This document shows positions 1 through 10,453 of a stretch of 49,203 nucleotides of DNA, one piece after another (the stretch's first letter is position 1; each line of letters starts with the position of its first letter). The DNA is taken from contig DVNR01000077.1 of the NCBI GenBank assembly GCA_018714205.1, positions 1 to 49,203 of the forward strand, read 5' to 3'. Source of the DNA: Candidatus Aphodousia faecipullorum (GTDB taxonomy: Bacteria > Pseudomonadota > Gammaproteobacteria > Burkholderiales > Burkholderiaceae_F). The notes below the pieces were generated by a model that was not told where the DNA came from, made no database searches, and saw only the letters and a list, made by a program, of their open reading frames with translations. Made by a program: the position numbers and the translations under genes.

Positions 1-432
1 CACGTTGCCAATGGTGACATGGTGACCATGACTTTGATGCAGGGTGTGATTAATACTTTTGTTGTGTTCTTATCACGTGTGATTGGGAACATTGTGGACC
101 GTGTCATTTTGCGCAATGAAGATGATGGTCCGGGCGCAGGTTATTTCATCACGAGCTTGGTTCTTGACATCGTTCTCGGTTTGTTGGGTTCCATGTTGGT
201 GATGGCCTATTCACGTTATCGCGAGTTTCAGGCTGACGCTGGTGCTGCTAAAGCGTTAGGGTCAACGGTTCCGATGATTAACGCGTTGGCTCGCTTGGGT
301 GGTCAACCGGCCAATGAATTGCCGGGCAATGTGAAGGGATTCGGTATCAGTGGCGGTATCGGTTCGCTATTTGCTTCTCATCCTTCGATTGAGGAACGTA
401 TCAAAGCCTTGCGTGAGCTTAAAGTAAACTAA
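1..432 (+). CDS. htpX: Protease HtpX, C-terminal part (5' end outside window)
   Basis: This is the last 143 residues of HtpX, a zinc-dependent M48 protease of the inner membrane that degrades misfolded membrane proteins. The reading frame is open from base 1, and the residues before the first Met (HVANGD) fit HtpX just after its HExxH zinc motif, which lies upstream of the window. A hydrophobic pair of segments (about residues 10-30 and 45-65 of the visible part) is followed by [12 protein letters not shown], the conserved region holding the glutamate zinc ligand. The C-terminus ([11 protein letters not shown]) is typical of the family. A strong terminator follows directly. Regulation cannot be judged because the start is missing. 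Confidence 0.93.
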   Translation, partial: HVANGDMVTMTLMQGVINTFVVFLSRVIGNIVDRVILRNEDDGPGAGYFITSLVLDIVLGLLGSMLVMAYSRYREFQADAGAAKALGSTVPMINALARLGGQPANELPGNVKGFGISGGIGSLFASHPSIEERIKALRELKVN

Positions 433-451
433 CTTTTACCATTAAATTGCA

Positions 452-488
452 AAAAAGCCCAAGAGTGAAATCGATTCTTGGGCTTTTT
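452..488 (+). terminator. Rho-independent terminator of htpX
   Basis: A 13-bp stem (AAAAAGCCCAAGA pairing with TCTTGGGCTTTTT) with an 11-base loop, ending in five T. It begins 19 bases after the htpX stop codon. Confidence 0.9.
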
Positions 489-498
489 CTGTGCGGCA

Positions 499-529
499 AA
501 AAATAAACGACTGCATGTCGTTTATTTTT
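499..529 (-). terminator. Terminator of the Pro-Arg-His tRNA operon
   Basis: A perfect 13-bp inverted repeat (AAAAATAAACGAC and GTCGTTTATTTTT) around the loop TGCAT. Read on the minus strand it ends in a run of T and lies 30 bases past the tRNA-His 3' end. The A-rich start also makes it potentially bidirectional. Confidence 0.8.
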
Positions 530-558
530 AATCTGGGAATCTTATAAGGAAGAAGCGG

Positions 559-635
559 TGGGGTGGGAGATGGGACTCGAACCCACGACAACCGGAATCA
601 CAATCCGGGACTCTACCAACTGAGCTACTCCCACC
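559..635 (-). tRNA. tRNA-His (GTG)
   Basis: A 77-base cloverleaf on the minus strand with encoded CCA. The anticodon loop is TTGTGAT between the CCGGA/TCCGG stem arms, giving anticodon GTG. The extra 5' G opposite C73 is the histidine identity feature. It is the last gene of a three-tRNA operon. Confidence 0.97.
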
Positions 636-642
636 ACTAATT

Positions 643-719
643 TGGCCCGCCCGACAGGATTCGAACCTGTGACCCTCGGCTTAGAAGGCCGATGCTCTAT
701 CCAACTGAGCTACGGGCGG
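643..719 (-). tRNA. tRNA-Arg (TCT)
   Basis: A 77-base cloverleaf on the minus strand with acceptor stem CCGCCCG/CGGGCGG, discriminator G and encoded CCA. The loop CTTCTAA gives anticodon TCT. It is the middle gene of the operon, 7 bases from tRNA-His. Confidence 0.97.
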
Positions 720-738
720 TTCGGTTTCTGCCGAAACG

Positions 739-815
739 TGGTCGGGGCGAAGGGATTCGAACCCCCGACATCCTGCTCCCAAAGCAGGCGCGCTACCGGA
801 CTGCGCTACGCCCCG
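739..815 (-). tRNA. tRNA-Pro (TGG)
   Basis: A 77-base cloverleaf on the minus strand with acceptor stem CGGGGCG/CGCCCCG, discriminator A and encoded CCA. The loop TTTGGGA between CCTGC/GCAGG gives anticodon TGG. It is the first gene of the Pro-Arg-His operon. Confidence 0.97.
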
Positions 816-833
816 CCTCAAGTGCGAGTGAGC

Positions 834-862
834 ATTATGCAGGAAAATTCTATAAAACGCAA
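834..862 (-). promoter_or_regulatory. Probable sigma-70 promoter of the tRNA operon
   Basis: Read on the minus strand, TTGCGT (-35) is followed by a 17-base spacer and CATAAT (-10). The expected start of transcription is about 10 bases before tRNA-Pro. Position and spacing fit, but the match is by eye only. Confidence 0.5.
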
Positions 863-917
863 TAGCAAACGTTAAAAACTTTCCAAGCTCCCAAGAAAAC
901 TGTTCGTTTTTTTGGCC

Positions 918-1571
918 TTAAAGCACTGTCCAAACGTCTTCCATGTTTAACCGAGACTTCGGTCGAGCAGCATTGCTGTCATTTTCAGCTCGATAGCCTA
1001 AACTCAAAGCCACGACGCTTCGAAGGCCTTTTTCTTTTAAGTTAAGGAACGAGTCAACTTTCTCGTAATCCAGTCCTTCTAACGCAGTTGAGTCAATATT
1101 CATTCCCGCAGAAGCAAACATCGCAATGCCTAGGGCGATATAGGTTTGCGCGGTTTCCCAAGCTAAAGAATCTGCGACTGTTTTAGAGTGAAGACCAACA
1201 AAATGTCGCCTACCAGCGTCAAGGCCGCTTTCAGTTTCAAGTCCTTTGTAGCGACCATCCGCAATTTCTTTATTTAACAGTTTTTGCAAATGCTCTTCAG
1301 AGATTTTTTCAGGGACAGCAAACACAATGACATCGCTAGCCAGTAGAACACGCTCTTTGTTGAAGTCAAGGACAGTTTCGGCAAACTGTTTTTTGCTCTC
1401 ATCAGAAGAGATTAGGAAAAACTTCCAAGGTTGGGAGTTAACAGACGATGGCGCTAAACGCAAAATTTCCATCAACTCCTCAATGGCTTCACGGGGAATT
1501 TTTTGACCGTTATAGTGTTTGGTAGTGTAGCGTTCGCGCGCAATACGCAACATTTCATGAGCATCATTCAT
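918..1571 (-). CDS. NAD(P)H nitroreductase, NfsB type
   Basis: A 217-residue flavoprotein of the nitroreductase family, resembling E. coli NfsB over its whole length (also 217 residues). Family members use FMN and NAD(P)H to reduce nitro compounds and quinones by two-electron steps in the cytoplasm. Recognisable segments are the N-terminal RYTTKHY, the FMN-binding region APSSVNSQPWKF (about residues 40-51), KEKGLRSVVALSLGYR (about 178-193) and KSRLNMED near the C-terminus. The start is supported by GAGGAG seven bases upstream. The gene stands alone between the tRNA operon and a small secreted protein gene. The physiological substrate cannot be told from sequence. Confidence 0.88.
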   Translation of the reverse strand: MNDAHEMLRIARERYTTKHYNGQKIPREAIEELMEILRLAPSSVNSQPWKFFLISSDESKKQFAETVLDFNKERVLLASDVIVFAVPEKISEEHLQKLLNKEIADGRYKGLETESGLDAGRRHFVGLHSKTVADSLAWETAQTYIALGIAMFASAGMNIDSTALEGLDYEKVDSFLNLKEKGLRSVVALSLGYRAENDSNAARPKSRLNMEDVWTVL

Positions 1572-1647
1572 TTTCTACTCCTCAAGATCGGTAAGAGCAA
1601 CAGCTTTTTTTTCTGCCTTTTACTATACAAGATCCAGTAAGTTCAGT

Positions 1648-1908
1648 TTATTGTCCTTTTTTCTCATTAAGGTCATTTTTTTTCTTGTCAGCACCCTTTT
1701 TGTCAGAGTTTTCACTTTTGAAAGCTTGCCCAATCTCTTTTGTGGTGTCTCGCGTTGTATGCCCGATTTCGCGTGTAATGTCCCGCGTCGCATGTCCGAT
1801 ACTTCTGCCGGCATCCTTTATGGCGCCAAACAGGGAATCAGATGCTAAGACGGGCGTTGTGGAAACTGAAATGGCTAGAAGAATTGTTGTGAAGAAAATT
1901 TTGTACAT
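1648..1908 (-). CDS. Small secreted protein with 11-residue repeats, unknown function
   Basis: An 86-residue protein I do not recognise. Residues 1-22 form a signal peptide (hydrophobic core, VLASD cleavage region). Residues about 36-60 contain two copies of an 11-residue unit, GHATRDITREI and GHTTRDTTKEI, plus a partial third (GQAFK) and a partial one before them. The periodicity predicts an amphipathic helix. The C-terminus is very rich in Lys, Asp, Glu and Asn. At DNA level the repeat is a degenerate 33-base tandem unit. No clear ribosome binding site precedes the ATG, which lowers confidence. It is probably periplasmic. Confidence 0.6.
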   Translation of the reverse strand: MYKIFFTTILLAISVSTTPVLASDSLFGAIKDAGRSIGHATRDITREIGHTTRDTTKEIGQAFKSENSDKKGADKKKNDLNEKKGQ

Positions 1909-2028
1909 GATTGTAGATTTTTGATAGAAACGACTAGTGGCATCTTACCTGCAAAATAACCAAGAAAAGCAAGGTTGGGGAAAATTGTCTCTTCTGTAAA
2001 ATGGTGCGTCGTTAAATAGGAGTTTGTT

Positions 2029-2856
2029 ATGCGTTGGCTATGCGGATCAAAAAAATTGGAGATCAAACGCCCATTGATTATGGGTATCGTGAATGTCACT
2101 CCAGATTCCTTTTCAGATGGTGGGACTCACGCTAGCGTATCTGAAGCAATTGCGTATGGAGAGCAGTTATTGGCTGAGGGGGCTGACATTTTAGATATTG
2201 GAGGGGAATCAACCAGACCCGGCGCCGCGAATGTCTCTGTTGAAGAAGAGATCGCTCGGGTCATACCTGTTGTCAGGGAGCTTTTAAAGACGGGAGCCGT
2301 TATTTCTGTCGACACAAGTAAGCCTGAAGTGATGAAGGCCGCAATTGATGCGGGCGCTCATATTATCAACGACGTTTGCGCATTGACAAAGCCTGGGGCA
2401 TTGCCGGTTGTCGCTGCCAGTGGAGTTGGCGTTTGTTTGATGCATATGAAGGGAACGCCGGCGGATATGCAGAAAAAAACAGAGTATGCGGATGTCATCT
2501 TGGAGGTAGAGTCCTATCTGCTTGAACGTGCGAACGCGTGCGAACAGGCGGGCATCGCCCGAGAGCGAATTTGTTTGGATTATGGATTCGGTTTCGCTAA
2601 AACCGTTGATCAGAATTTTGAGCTATTAGCTCATACCGATCGGTTCGCACATTTACCCTATCCAATTTTGGTAGGTTTGTCGCGCAAATCCAGTTTAGGG
2701 GCAATCACGGGCAGAGAGGTCAACGAAAGAAGCTATTGCTCGGTGGCGGGCGCATTGATTGCCGCACAAAAAGGGGCATCCGTTGTTCGAGTCCATGATG
2801 TTGCGGCAACGGTGGATGCGTTTAAAATTTGGTTAAAGACAGAATCATCCCGATAG
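2029..2856 (+). CDS. folP: Dihydropteroate synthase
   Basis: A 275-residue cytoplasmic TIM-barrel enzyme that joins p-aminobenzoate to 6-hydroxymethyl-dihydropterin diphosphate to make dihydropteroate in folate synthesis; it is the sulfonamide target. Both family signatures are present: [15 protein letters not shown] (residues 18-32) and [14 protein letters not shown] (about 54-67). The C-terminal [12 protein letters not shown] is also typical. AGGAG lies 7 bases before the ATG. The stop is 11 bases from the glmM start, the folP-glmM order seen in many proteobacteria, so the two are probably cotranscribed. Confidence 0.97.
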   Translation: MRWLCGSKKLEIKRPLIMGIVNVTPDSFSDGGTHASVSEAIAYGEQLLAEGADILDIGGESTRPGAANVSVEEEIARVIPVVRELLKTGAVISVDTSKPEVMKAAIDAGAHIINDVCALTKPGALPVVAASGVGVCLMHMKGTPADMQKKTEYADVILEVESYLLERANACEQAGIARERICLDYGFGFAKTVDQNFELLAHTDRFAHLPYPILVGLSRKSSLGAITGREVNERSYCSVAGALIAAQKGASVVRVHDVAATVDAFKIWLKTESSR

Positions 2857-2867
2857 AGGGGGCTTTT

Positions 2868-4202
2868 ATGAGTCGAAAATATTTTGGTACCGACGGTGTT
2901 CGAGGTCGAGTTGGCGAATTTCCAATCACGCCTGATTTTGTGATGAAGTTAGGCCAAGCGGCGGGTCGAGTGCTTCGTCGTCGAATTCAGGGACATCGTC
3001 ACGTCAGAGTGGTCATCGGAAAGGATACGCGGGTTTCCGGTTACATGTTGGAGGCGGCGCTTCAAGCAGGCTTTTCCAGCGCGGGTGTGGATGTGGTTCT
3101 ATGTGGACCGATTCCGACACCGGCTATCGCTTATCTTACTCGTGGTCAACGTGCTGACGCTGGCGTTGTAATTAGCGCAAGTCACAATCCTTATCACGAT
3201 AACGGCATCAAATTCTTCTCCGAGTCCGGTATGAAGTTGCCTGACGAAGTCGAACTGGAAATCGAACGGGAGTTGGATGCCGGATTCGAGTGTGTTGAAA
3301 GTAACGATTTGGGAAAGGCCTGGCGCTTGGAAGACGCTGCGGGTCGTTACATTGAATTTTGTAAGTCAACAATTGACAGTCATGTCAATTTGAAGGGACT
3401 TCGTATTTTGGTTGACTGTGCCAATGGAGCCGCCTATCACGTTGCCCCCAGTGTTTATCATGAGTTGGGAGCAGATGTTTTCACCATTGGCGATAAGCCC
3501 GACGGATTTAATATCAATGACGGTGTTGGCGCTACCCATACCGAGAATCTGTCACGCCGAGTTTTTGAGCACGGTTGCGATGTCGGTATCGCTTTAGACG
3601 GAGATGCCGATCGTTTGATTATGGCTGACGCCTACGGTCATGTTTATAACGGTGATGAATTACTTTATGTCATGATCCGGGACCGTATGTTAAGAGAACC
3701 TGTCAAAGGGGCTGTGGGCACGCTCATGACCAATTACGCATTGGAGAAACGCTTGGGTGAACTTGGCGTTGAATTTGTTCGTGCGAAAGTGGGCGATCGT
3801 TATGTGATGGAGCAACTTCAAGCTCGAGATGGTTGGATTTTTGGTGGTGAAACCTCCGGTCACTTGTTAGTTTTAGATTGCCAAAGTACCGGAGATGGTA
3901 TTGTGAGCAGTCTTCAAGTTCTTTCTGCGATGAAGCGCCATGGTAAAACGTTGGCGGAGCTAACCGCCGATTTGAAGCTTTTGCCGCAAGTCCTTATTAA
4001 TAAGCGCATAGAAAAGGGCTTCGATTGGAAAGCCCATCAACCGATGACAGAGGCCGTCGCCCGTGCCGAAGAAATCTTGAAGGGGCGTGGACGCATTTTG
4101 ATTCGTCCTTCCGGCACGGAGCCGCTGCTACGTGTGATGGTTGAAGCCGATGACAAGAGTCTGGCTCAGCGATTGGCGCAGGAGATTGCCGATACGTTCT
4201 AA
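2868..4202 (+). CDS. glmM: Phosphoglucosamine mutase
   Basis: A 444-residue enzyme converting glucosamine-6-phosphate to glucosamine-1-phosphate for UDP-GlcNAc, the precursor of peptidoglycan and LPS. The phosphoserine motif VISASHNP has its catalytic serine near residue 105. The metal-binding DGDADR loop, the sugar-binding GGETSGH motif and the C-terminal phosphate-binding [12 protein letters not shown] are all present. The open frame extends 13 codons further upstream, but the ATG at 2868 is preceded by AGAGGGGG at good spacing and gives the family N-terminus [12 protein letters not shown]. It is the second gene of folP-glmM. Confidence 0.98.
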   Translation: MSRKYFGTDGVRGRVGEFPITPDFVMKLGQAAGRVLRRRIQGHRHVRVVIGKDTRVSGYMLEAALQAGFSSAGVDVVLCGPIPTPAIAYLTRGQRADAGVVISASHNPYHDNGIKFFSESGMKLPDEVELEIERELDAGFECVESNDLGKAWRLEDAAGRYIEFCKSTIDSHVNLKGLRILVDCANGAAYHVAPSVYHELGADVFTIGDKPDGFNINDGVGATHTENLSRRVFEHGCDVGIALDGDADRLIMADAYGHVYNGDELLYVMIRDRMLREPVKGAVGTLMTNYALEKRLGELGVEFVRAKVGDRYVMEQLQARDGWIFGGETSGHLLVLDCQSTGDGIVSSLQVLSAMKRHGKTLAELTADLKLLPQVLINKRIEKGFDWKAHQPMTEAVARAEEILKGRGRILIRPSGTEPLLRVMVEADDKSLAQRLAQEIADTF

Positions 4203-4225
4203 TTATTCCGATCGTCAAGCAAAAG

Positions 4226-4271
4226 GAGGTGTTGTTAAGGTCCGCTTGGACTCAGCCAACACCTCTTTTTT
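4226..4271 (+). terminator. Terminator of folP-glmM, probably bidirectional
   Basis: A 9-bp stem (GAGGTGTTG and CAACACCTC) followed by six T on the plus strand. An A-run at 4221-4224 lets it also serve the convergent lrgB gene. Confidence 0.85.
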
Positions 4272-4281
4272 GTTTTCAAGG

Positions 4282-5013
4282 TCAATGCATTAAAAGTTCT
4301 AGCAGAACAGGAGCGATTGCAGGTGCAAGGAAAGCCGTCACAAGACCGGCCAATCCCATTGCAAGGCCAGAAAAAGCTCCCGCTGTGTTATTAATTTGGA
4401 ATGCTCGTGAGGTGCCCATGCCGTGAGCAGCAACGCCTAGGGCAAAGCCTTGCACGTAGCTTTTACGAATTCTGAAAAGTTTAAATAGAGGCATCGCGAT
4501 CAATGCACCGATAATGCCTGTTAAAACCACAATACCGGCTGTGAATTCAGGAATGCCTCCCATTTTTTCCGAAATCCCCATGGCGATTGGGGTTGTGACA
4601 CTTTTAGCCGCCATGGACATGATGCTTTCAAATGAGGCGCCGAATAGAACTCCGAGCACGATGGTTGATGCGACACCCACCGTGCAACCGACAATGACTC
4701 CGATAAAAATAGGGGCCCAAAGTTTCGCAAGTCGAAGGCGTTGATCAAAAAGAGGCACTGCTAGAGCCACTGTAGCGGGTCCGAGAAGAAAATGCACAAA
4801 CTGTGCTCCCTCAAAGAAAGTGTCGTACGAGGTGCCTGTCACAAATAGAAGCGGAATCAAAATCGCGACAGCGATCACAAACGGTGAAAAAAGCGTGAGA
4901 AAGCCAGTTTTTCGATAAACAACGATGCCGATCTGATACGCCAATAATGTCGCGCACAGCCACAGGGCGGGATTGGTTTGCATGTGAGCCCACAGTTCAC
5001 TGATTGTCATCAT
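4282..5013 (-). CDS. lrgB: LrgB/CidB family membrane protein
   Basis: A 243-residue integral membrane protein with about seven hydrophobic segments. It belongs to the LrgB/CidB family, linked in other bacteria to murein hydrolase control and, in some species, to pyruvate or glycolate transport. Conserved family features are KSVTTPIAMG in the middle and AAHGMGTSRAF in the C-terminal third. The frame is open to 5040, but GGGAG six bases before the ATG at 5011-5013 supports this start. It overlaps the end of lrgA by 17 bases, indicating translational coupling. The transported solute is not deducible. Confidence 0.9.
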   Translation of the reverse strand: MMTISELWAHMQTNPALWLCATLLAYQIGIVVYRKTGFLTLFSPFVIAVAILIPLLFVTGTSYDTFFEGAQFVHFLLGPATVALAVPLFDQRLRLAKLWAPIFIGVIVGCTVGVASTIVLGVLFGASFESIMSMAAKSVTTPIAMGISEKMGGIPEFTAGIVVLTGIIGALIAMPLFKLFRIRKSYVQGFALGVAAHGMGTSRAFQINNTAGAFSGLAMGLAGLVTAFLAPAIAPVLLELLMH

Positions 5014-5359
5014 CGTCAACTCCCATGAGTTTGGCAACAAACTGTACGGTTACCCCTGTGACCACCATGGTAATGGCGGTGCCCAATACCAAAATGGCGG
5101 CGATGGCGAGCCATTCGGAACTGATGCGTTCCCAGTGGCGAATGATGCCAACGCCGGCAGGAACAAATAAAAGGGCTAAGTGCGCCAAAAGAACTGACGC
5201 GGTGAGACGAACTCGTTCAATTAAATCGTCTTTGATAAAGAAACCGATTAGTAAAAAAAGCATTCCGAAAACAGGTCCCGGGATTGGCAGTCCAAACGCC
5301 AGGGAAATCGCTTCGCCGGTTAATTGAAGCAGCAAAAATAAAGCAATAGAAATCAGCAT
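4997..5359 (-). CDS. lrgA: LrgA/CidA family holin-like protein
   Basis: A 120-residue protein with four hydrophobic segments (about residues 1-20, 27-43, 58-78 and 86-112) and a strongly acidic C-terminal end (DDDDNQ). Length and topology match LrgA/CidA, which works together with LrgB in the cytoplasmic membrane. The segment PIPGPVFGMLFL is the typical family motif. It is the first gene of the lrgA-lrgB pair and is divergent from the M20 peptidase gene across 190 bases. The ribosome binding site is weak. Confidence 0.9.
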   Translation of the reverse strand: MLISIALFLLLQLTGEAISLAFGLPIPGPVFGMLFLLIGFFIKDDLIERVRLTASVLLAHLALLFVPAGVGIIRHWERISSEWLAIAAILVLGTAITMVVTGVTVQFVAKLMGVDDDDNQ

Positions 5360-5549
5360 GATCGCTTGCCGTTAAAAAGGAAACGACATTGTGTCATTGT
5401 GGCAAGAAAAAACAATGCGAAATATCAACTTTCCTGCGAATTGTCTAGGCGAAAACCCTTAGTATTTGTACCAATTTTCACTGGGATTGTGACGGCCGAG
5501 AATAAAAATGATTTATCCCGAAAAACGCAATGCTTATTGGAGGTTTTTT

Positions 5550-7247
5550 ATGCAAAAGACTCGTTGCGCATTGGCTGTCGGCTTGGCGATGGTTGCCGGT
5601 GTGGCTTGGGCCGTTGTGCCGCAGGTTAGCCCCGACGTGCAAAAAGCGACCGAAACCATCTACAAGGACCCGGTCATGCAAAAGATGCTCACTGAGCTGA
5701 CAAGCGATGAAAATGCTCAGTTCCGTTTCAATACGCACATGGAAATTGCACGCATTGCTTCGCCTTCTCGTTATGAAATGCGCCGTGCCGAAGAAATCAC
5801 TCGCCGTATGCTTGAAGAGTGGGGATTTGACAAGAGCGACATTATGACGACGCCGGAAGGCATCATCAAAGGTGCTGGTATTCAAAAAGTCGACGGTTTG
5901 CCTGTTTATAACGTTTGCGTTCGTATTCCCGGGACGTATTCTCAAGAAAAAGATGCAAAAAGCTATAAGGGCCAATTCCCGAAAGTTCTGTTAGAGGGTC
6001 ATACCGATACGGTGAACCCGGCAGTTTTGCCTCCTGCGGACTCTCCGTATGAGCCTGTGAAGCTGCAAAAAGCCAGTGACGCCATTGTGACAACACCGGC
6101 GGAACTAGCAGCACTTAAGGATGAATTGCATTTCGATAAGAACGGCAAGATTATTCAAGACGAAAACTACAAGAAAGCTTACGTTCGTTATGCGAATCTC
6201 GAAGACGCTCAAAAGAAAGGCGGATATCGTATCTATGTGCCGGGTTTTGCTGATGCAATGGGCAATACAACCAGTGTGTTGACTGCAGCTATTATGTTGA
6301 AGAAATACAACATTAAGCCGGTTTATGACATTTGGGTGTGCGGTACCACTGGTGAAGAGGGCAAAGGTAACCTCTGCGGCATGAAACAGCTGTATGGCTA
6401 CAACCAAGATACCGGCAAGGGTAATAATGCTTTGAACTTTGTGGCGAACTTTGGTGCAGACTCGACACGCGCAGGTTCCGGTATTTTCAATTACCTTGGT
6501 AGCTATCGTTTTGAAATCAAGTACACCGAACCTGCCGGCTATAAGATGGGCGGTCAGGATGCTCCGAGCGCTTTAATGGCGATGACGCGCTCCATTGCGA
6601 AGATTGCAGATCTGAAGACGGCATGGGATACTGACAAGAAGGCGGAAAGAACAACATACACGGTGGGTGTTGCGGATTGTGAAGATGCGACCGACGGTTC
6701 TCGCTCACGTTCTTGCACGCTGATGGTCGATATGCGTTCGCCTACGCAAGGACCTTTGAGCGAAATTCGTTCTCGTATTGAGCCCACATTCAAGGCTGCG
6801 TTGGATGAAGAAAACGCCAAGTATGGTTTGAAGGCTGGTGACAAGAATGCCGTGAAGATGGAACTGGTTTGGTTCGGTGATCGCCCGGCTTATTCTCGCC
6901 CCGACTACAATGACGTTGCCTCCCAAATTTATTGGCAAACGGCTCAAACGGTTGGCATCGATAAGATTAAGGAACTGCCGACCGGTGCGGCAAGCTTAAA
7001 CGACAACGTTCCGGCTGCTGTTGGTGTGCCGACCGTGAACTTTAACGTTCATACGCCAGCGGCAAGCGGTGGTGGACATACCTTTAATGAATGGGGTATC
7101 CCTGGTGATAATGTTGCCGAAGGCAAACGTATCTTCCGCATGATCCTAATGGGTTTGACCGCTGCCGGTTACCATACGAGTGACGGTCAGGTTATTGCTC
7201 CGGCCGCAGATCCGATCGGTGCTCGCACCACTGAAGATATGTACTAA
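5550..7247 (+). CDS. Secreted M20-family metallopeptidase with degenerate dimerisation domain
   Basis: A 565-residue exported protein of the M20/M25/M40 zinc peptidase family. A signal peptide ends near AWA (residues 19-21). Metal-site motifs are visible: EGHTDTVNP (H151, D153), PGFADAMGN (D235), TGEEGKGN (E269, E270) and GGGHTFNEWG near the C-terminus. The inserted dimerisation (lid) domain covers about residues 317-430. There the usual GPGGHS motif is replaced by EPAGYKMG, so the histidine that normally completes the active site is missing. The ATG at 5550 follows TTGGAGG; an in-frame ATG 14 codons upstream lacks such a site. The neighbour 28 bases downstream encodes a free dimerisation domain. 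Location is probably periplasmic; the substrate is unknown. Confidence 0.85.
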   Translation: MQKTRCALAVGLAMVAGVAWAVVPQVSPDVQKATETIYKDPVMQKMLTELTSDENAQFRFNTHMEIARIASPSRYEMRRAEEITRRMLEEWGFDKSDIMTTPEGIIKGAGIQKVDGLPVYNVCVRIPGTYSQEKDAKSYKGQFPKVLLEGHTDTVNPAVLPPADSPYEPVKLQKASDAIVTTPAELAALKDELHFDKNGKIIQDENYKKAYVRYANLEDAQKKGGYRIYVPGFADAMGNTTSVLTAAIMLKKYNIKPVYDIWVCGTTGEEGKGNLCGMKQLYGYNQDTGKGNNALNFVANFGADSTRAGSGIFNYLGSYRFEIKYTEPAGYKMGGQDAPSALMAMTRSIAKIADLKTAWDTDKKAERTTYTVGVADCEDATDGSRSRSCTLMVDMRSPTQGPLSEIRSRIEPTFKAALDEENAKYGLKAGDKNAVKMELVWFGDRPAYSRPDYNDVASQIYWQTAQTVGIDKIKELPTGAASLNDNVPAAVGVPTVNFNVHTPAASGGGHTFNEWGIPGDNVAEGKRIFRMILMGLTAAGYHTSDGQVIAPAADPIGARTTEDMY

Positions 7248-7275
7248 TTCATTGCAAGGCACTTAGGAGAAAACT

Positions 7276-7701
7276 ATGAAGGCTAAGTTATTGGTTGCTT
7301 TACTCGGTTCGATGGCTGCCGGCCTTGCTATGGCGGACGTCTCCGGCGTTATGACGGTTCAATTGCAAGGTCCTGGCGGTCATAGCAACGGCTCTTATGG
7401 CAATACCAACGCCGTTCACGCTGCATCACGTGCAATTCTAGAGATTGAAAAAGCGATTCCGTCGCAAAAACAATGCATGATCACTGACTTCAATGGTGGT
7501 GTGTCTGTGAATGCCATTGCAGCCAACAGCGAATTCAAAGTCACGCTTAATGCAAAAGACGACAAAGAGTTAGCTGCTTTAAAGGCTAAAGTGGAGGAAG
7601 CAGTAAAGAAAGGTGTTCAAGCCGAAAATGATTTCCGTGGCGCCAAGCCTGGGAAATTGACAAATGGCGTTCCTTCTGAGGTCCGCATCACTATTAAGTA
7701 A
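7276..7701 (+). CDS. Secreted stand-alone M20 dimerisation-domain protein
   Basis: A 141-residue protein with a signal peptide (residues 1-20, ending AMA). The rest corresponds to the bacterial exopeptidase dimerisation domain that is normally inserted inside M20 peptidases: the QGPGGHSNGSYGNTNAVHA block (H36) and GGVSVNAIAANSEFKVTL (about 74-91). It has no catalytic domain of its own. TAGGAG lies 7 bases before the ATG, and the gene directly follows the M20 peptidase, so the two are likely one transcript. The intact GGHS motif is exactly what the upstream peptidase lacks. I infer that it pairs with that peptidase in the periplasm. A broken fusion or a degraded second peptidase gene is less likely, given its own signal peptide, start site and stop. 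Confidence 0.82.
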   Translation: MKAKLLVALLGSMAAGLAMADVSGVMTVQLQGPGGHSNGSYGNTNAVHAASRAILEIEKAIPSQKQCMITDFNGGVSVNAIAANSEFKVTLNAKDDKELAALKAKVEEAVKKGVQAENDFRGAKPGKLTNGVPSEVRITIK

Positions 7702-7714
7702 ATGGTGAAATCCC

Positions 7715-7742
7715 CCGGCGATCGCTGCACGTTGATCGCCGG
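7715..7742 (+). repeat. Hairpin after the M20 pair
   Basis: A 9-bp inverted repeat (CCGGCGATC and GATCGCCGG) with an 10-base loop, 14 bases after the stop codon. It lacks a T-run by itself and precedes the stronger terminator at 7757. Confidence 0.55.
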
Positions 7743-7756
7743 CAATTTTGTAAAAA

Positions 7757-7784
7757 GAAAACCGGCGCATTTGCGCCGGTTTTC
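7757..7784 (+). terminator. Terminator of the M20 peptidase pair
   Basis: A 13-bp GC-rich stem (GAAAACCGGCGCA and TGCGCCGGTTTTC) with a two-base centre, which in RNA would open to a small loop. It ends in TTTT and its A-rich start allows function in both directions. Confidence 0.85.
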
Positions 7785-8137
7785 ACTTGGACCAAAGAAG
7801 TCTTTAGGACTTGTCGGATTGGTGTTGTCAAGGAGAACGCAACGCCAATCTTTCATTGAGCTGGGAGAGTTTCCGACGTTAGTTTCCACCCCTTATTGGC
7901 CCCTATCGTCAGGAAAGAAGCTCAAACTTCTTACTTACCGTGTACTTTACCGAAGAATTCTTTCGTGAACCTTACGATATATGTAAGAAAAGAAGATTTG
8001 TGTAAACATAATAACGAGAATCATTCTTATTTGCAAGAGTGCCGCTAGAATTTCTTTCATTGAGGTTGCCACTCTTTATTAACGGGCCGCATTTCGGTAA
8101 GATTGCGTTTCCTTTACTTTTTTTGGCCGGTAAAGCC
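7785..8137. other. Gene-free stretch upstream of queA
   Basis: About 350 bases with no credible gene. A frame open from 7702 runs through both terminator hairpins and is rejected, as is the upstream extension of queA. The only site I can support is a Fur-like box at 8010-8028. A short stem CTTAC/GTAAG lies near 7971-7987. The queA promoter presumably lies here. Confidence 0.6.
8010..8028. promoter_or_regulatory. Fur-box-like sequence
   Basis: AATAACGAGAATCATTCTT matches the 19-base Fur consensus GATAATGATAATCATTATC at 14 of 19 positions, with the central AATCATT core intact. It sits 110 bases before the queA start. No iron-uptake gene is adjacent. Confidence 0.4.
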
Positions 8138-10323
<2,186 letters not shown>

Positions 10324-10453
10324 CCGGTAAAACTCGGTTGCATATGCGGGGTTTAACTGACTAAATTTGTCACAAAAGCCCCGTATAATTAAAAAACCCC
10401 GTTGTTTTCGGGACAGAAAGTAATTTCTGCTTGACTATTAGTTGGAGTTATTC

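Noticed and set aside
642-875. A plus-strand frame over the tRNA-Arg and tRNA-Pro genes
   Set aside because: The GFEPVT and GFEPPTSCS peptides are well-known translations of tRNA sequences, not proteins.
4997-5013. Overlap of lrgB with lrgA as a sign of a fused or broken gene
   Set aside because: The short overlap with a good internal binding site is ordinary translational coupling.
7702-7968. A frame starting directly after the small M20-domain gene
   Set aside because: It runs through two strong hairpins including a terminator, has no binding site, and resembles nothing.
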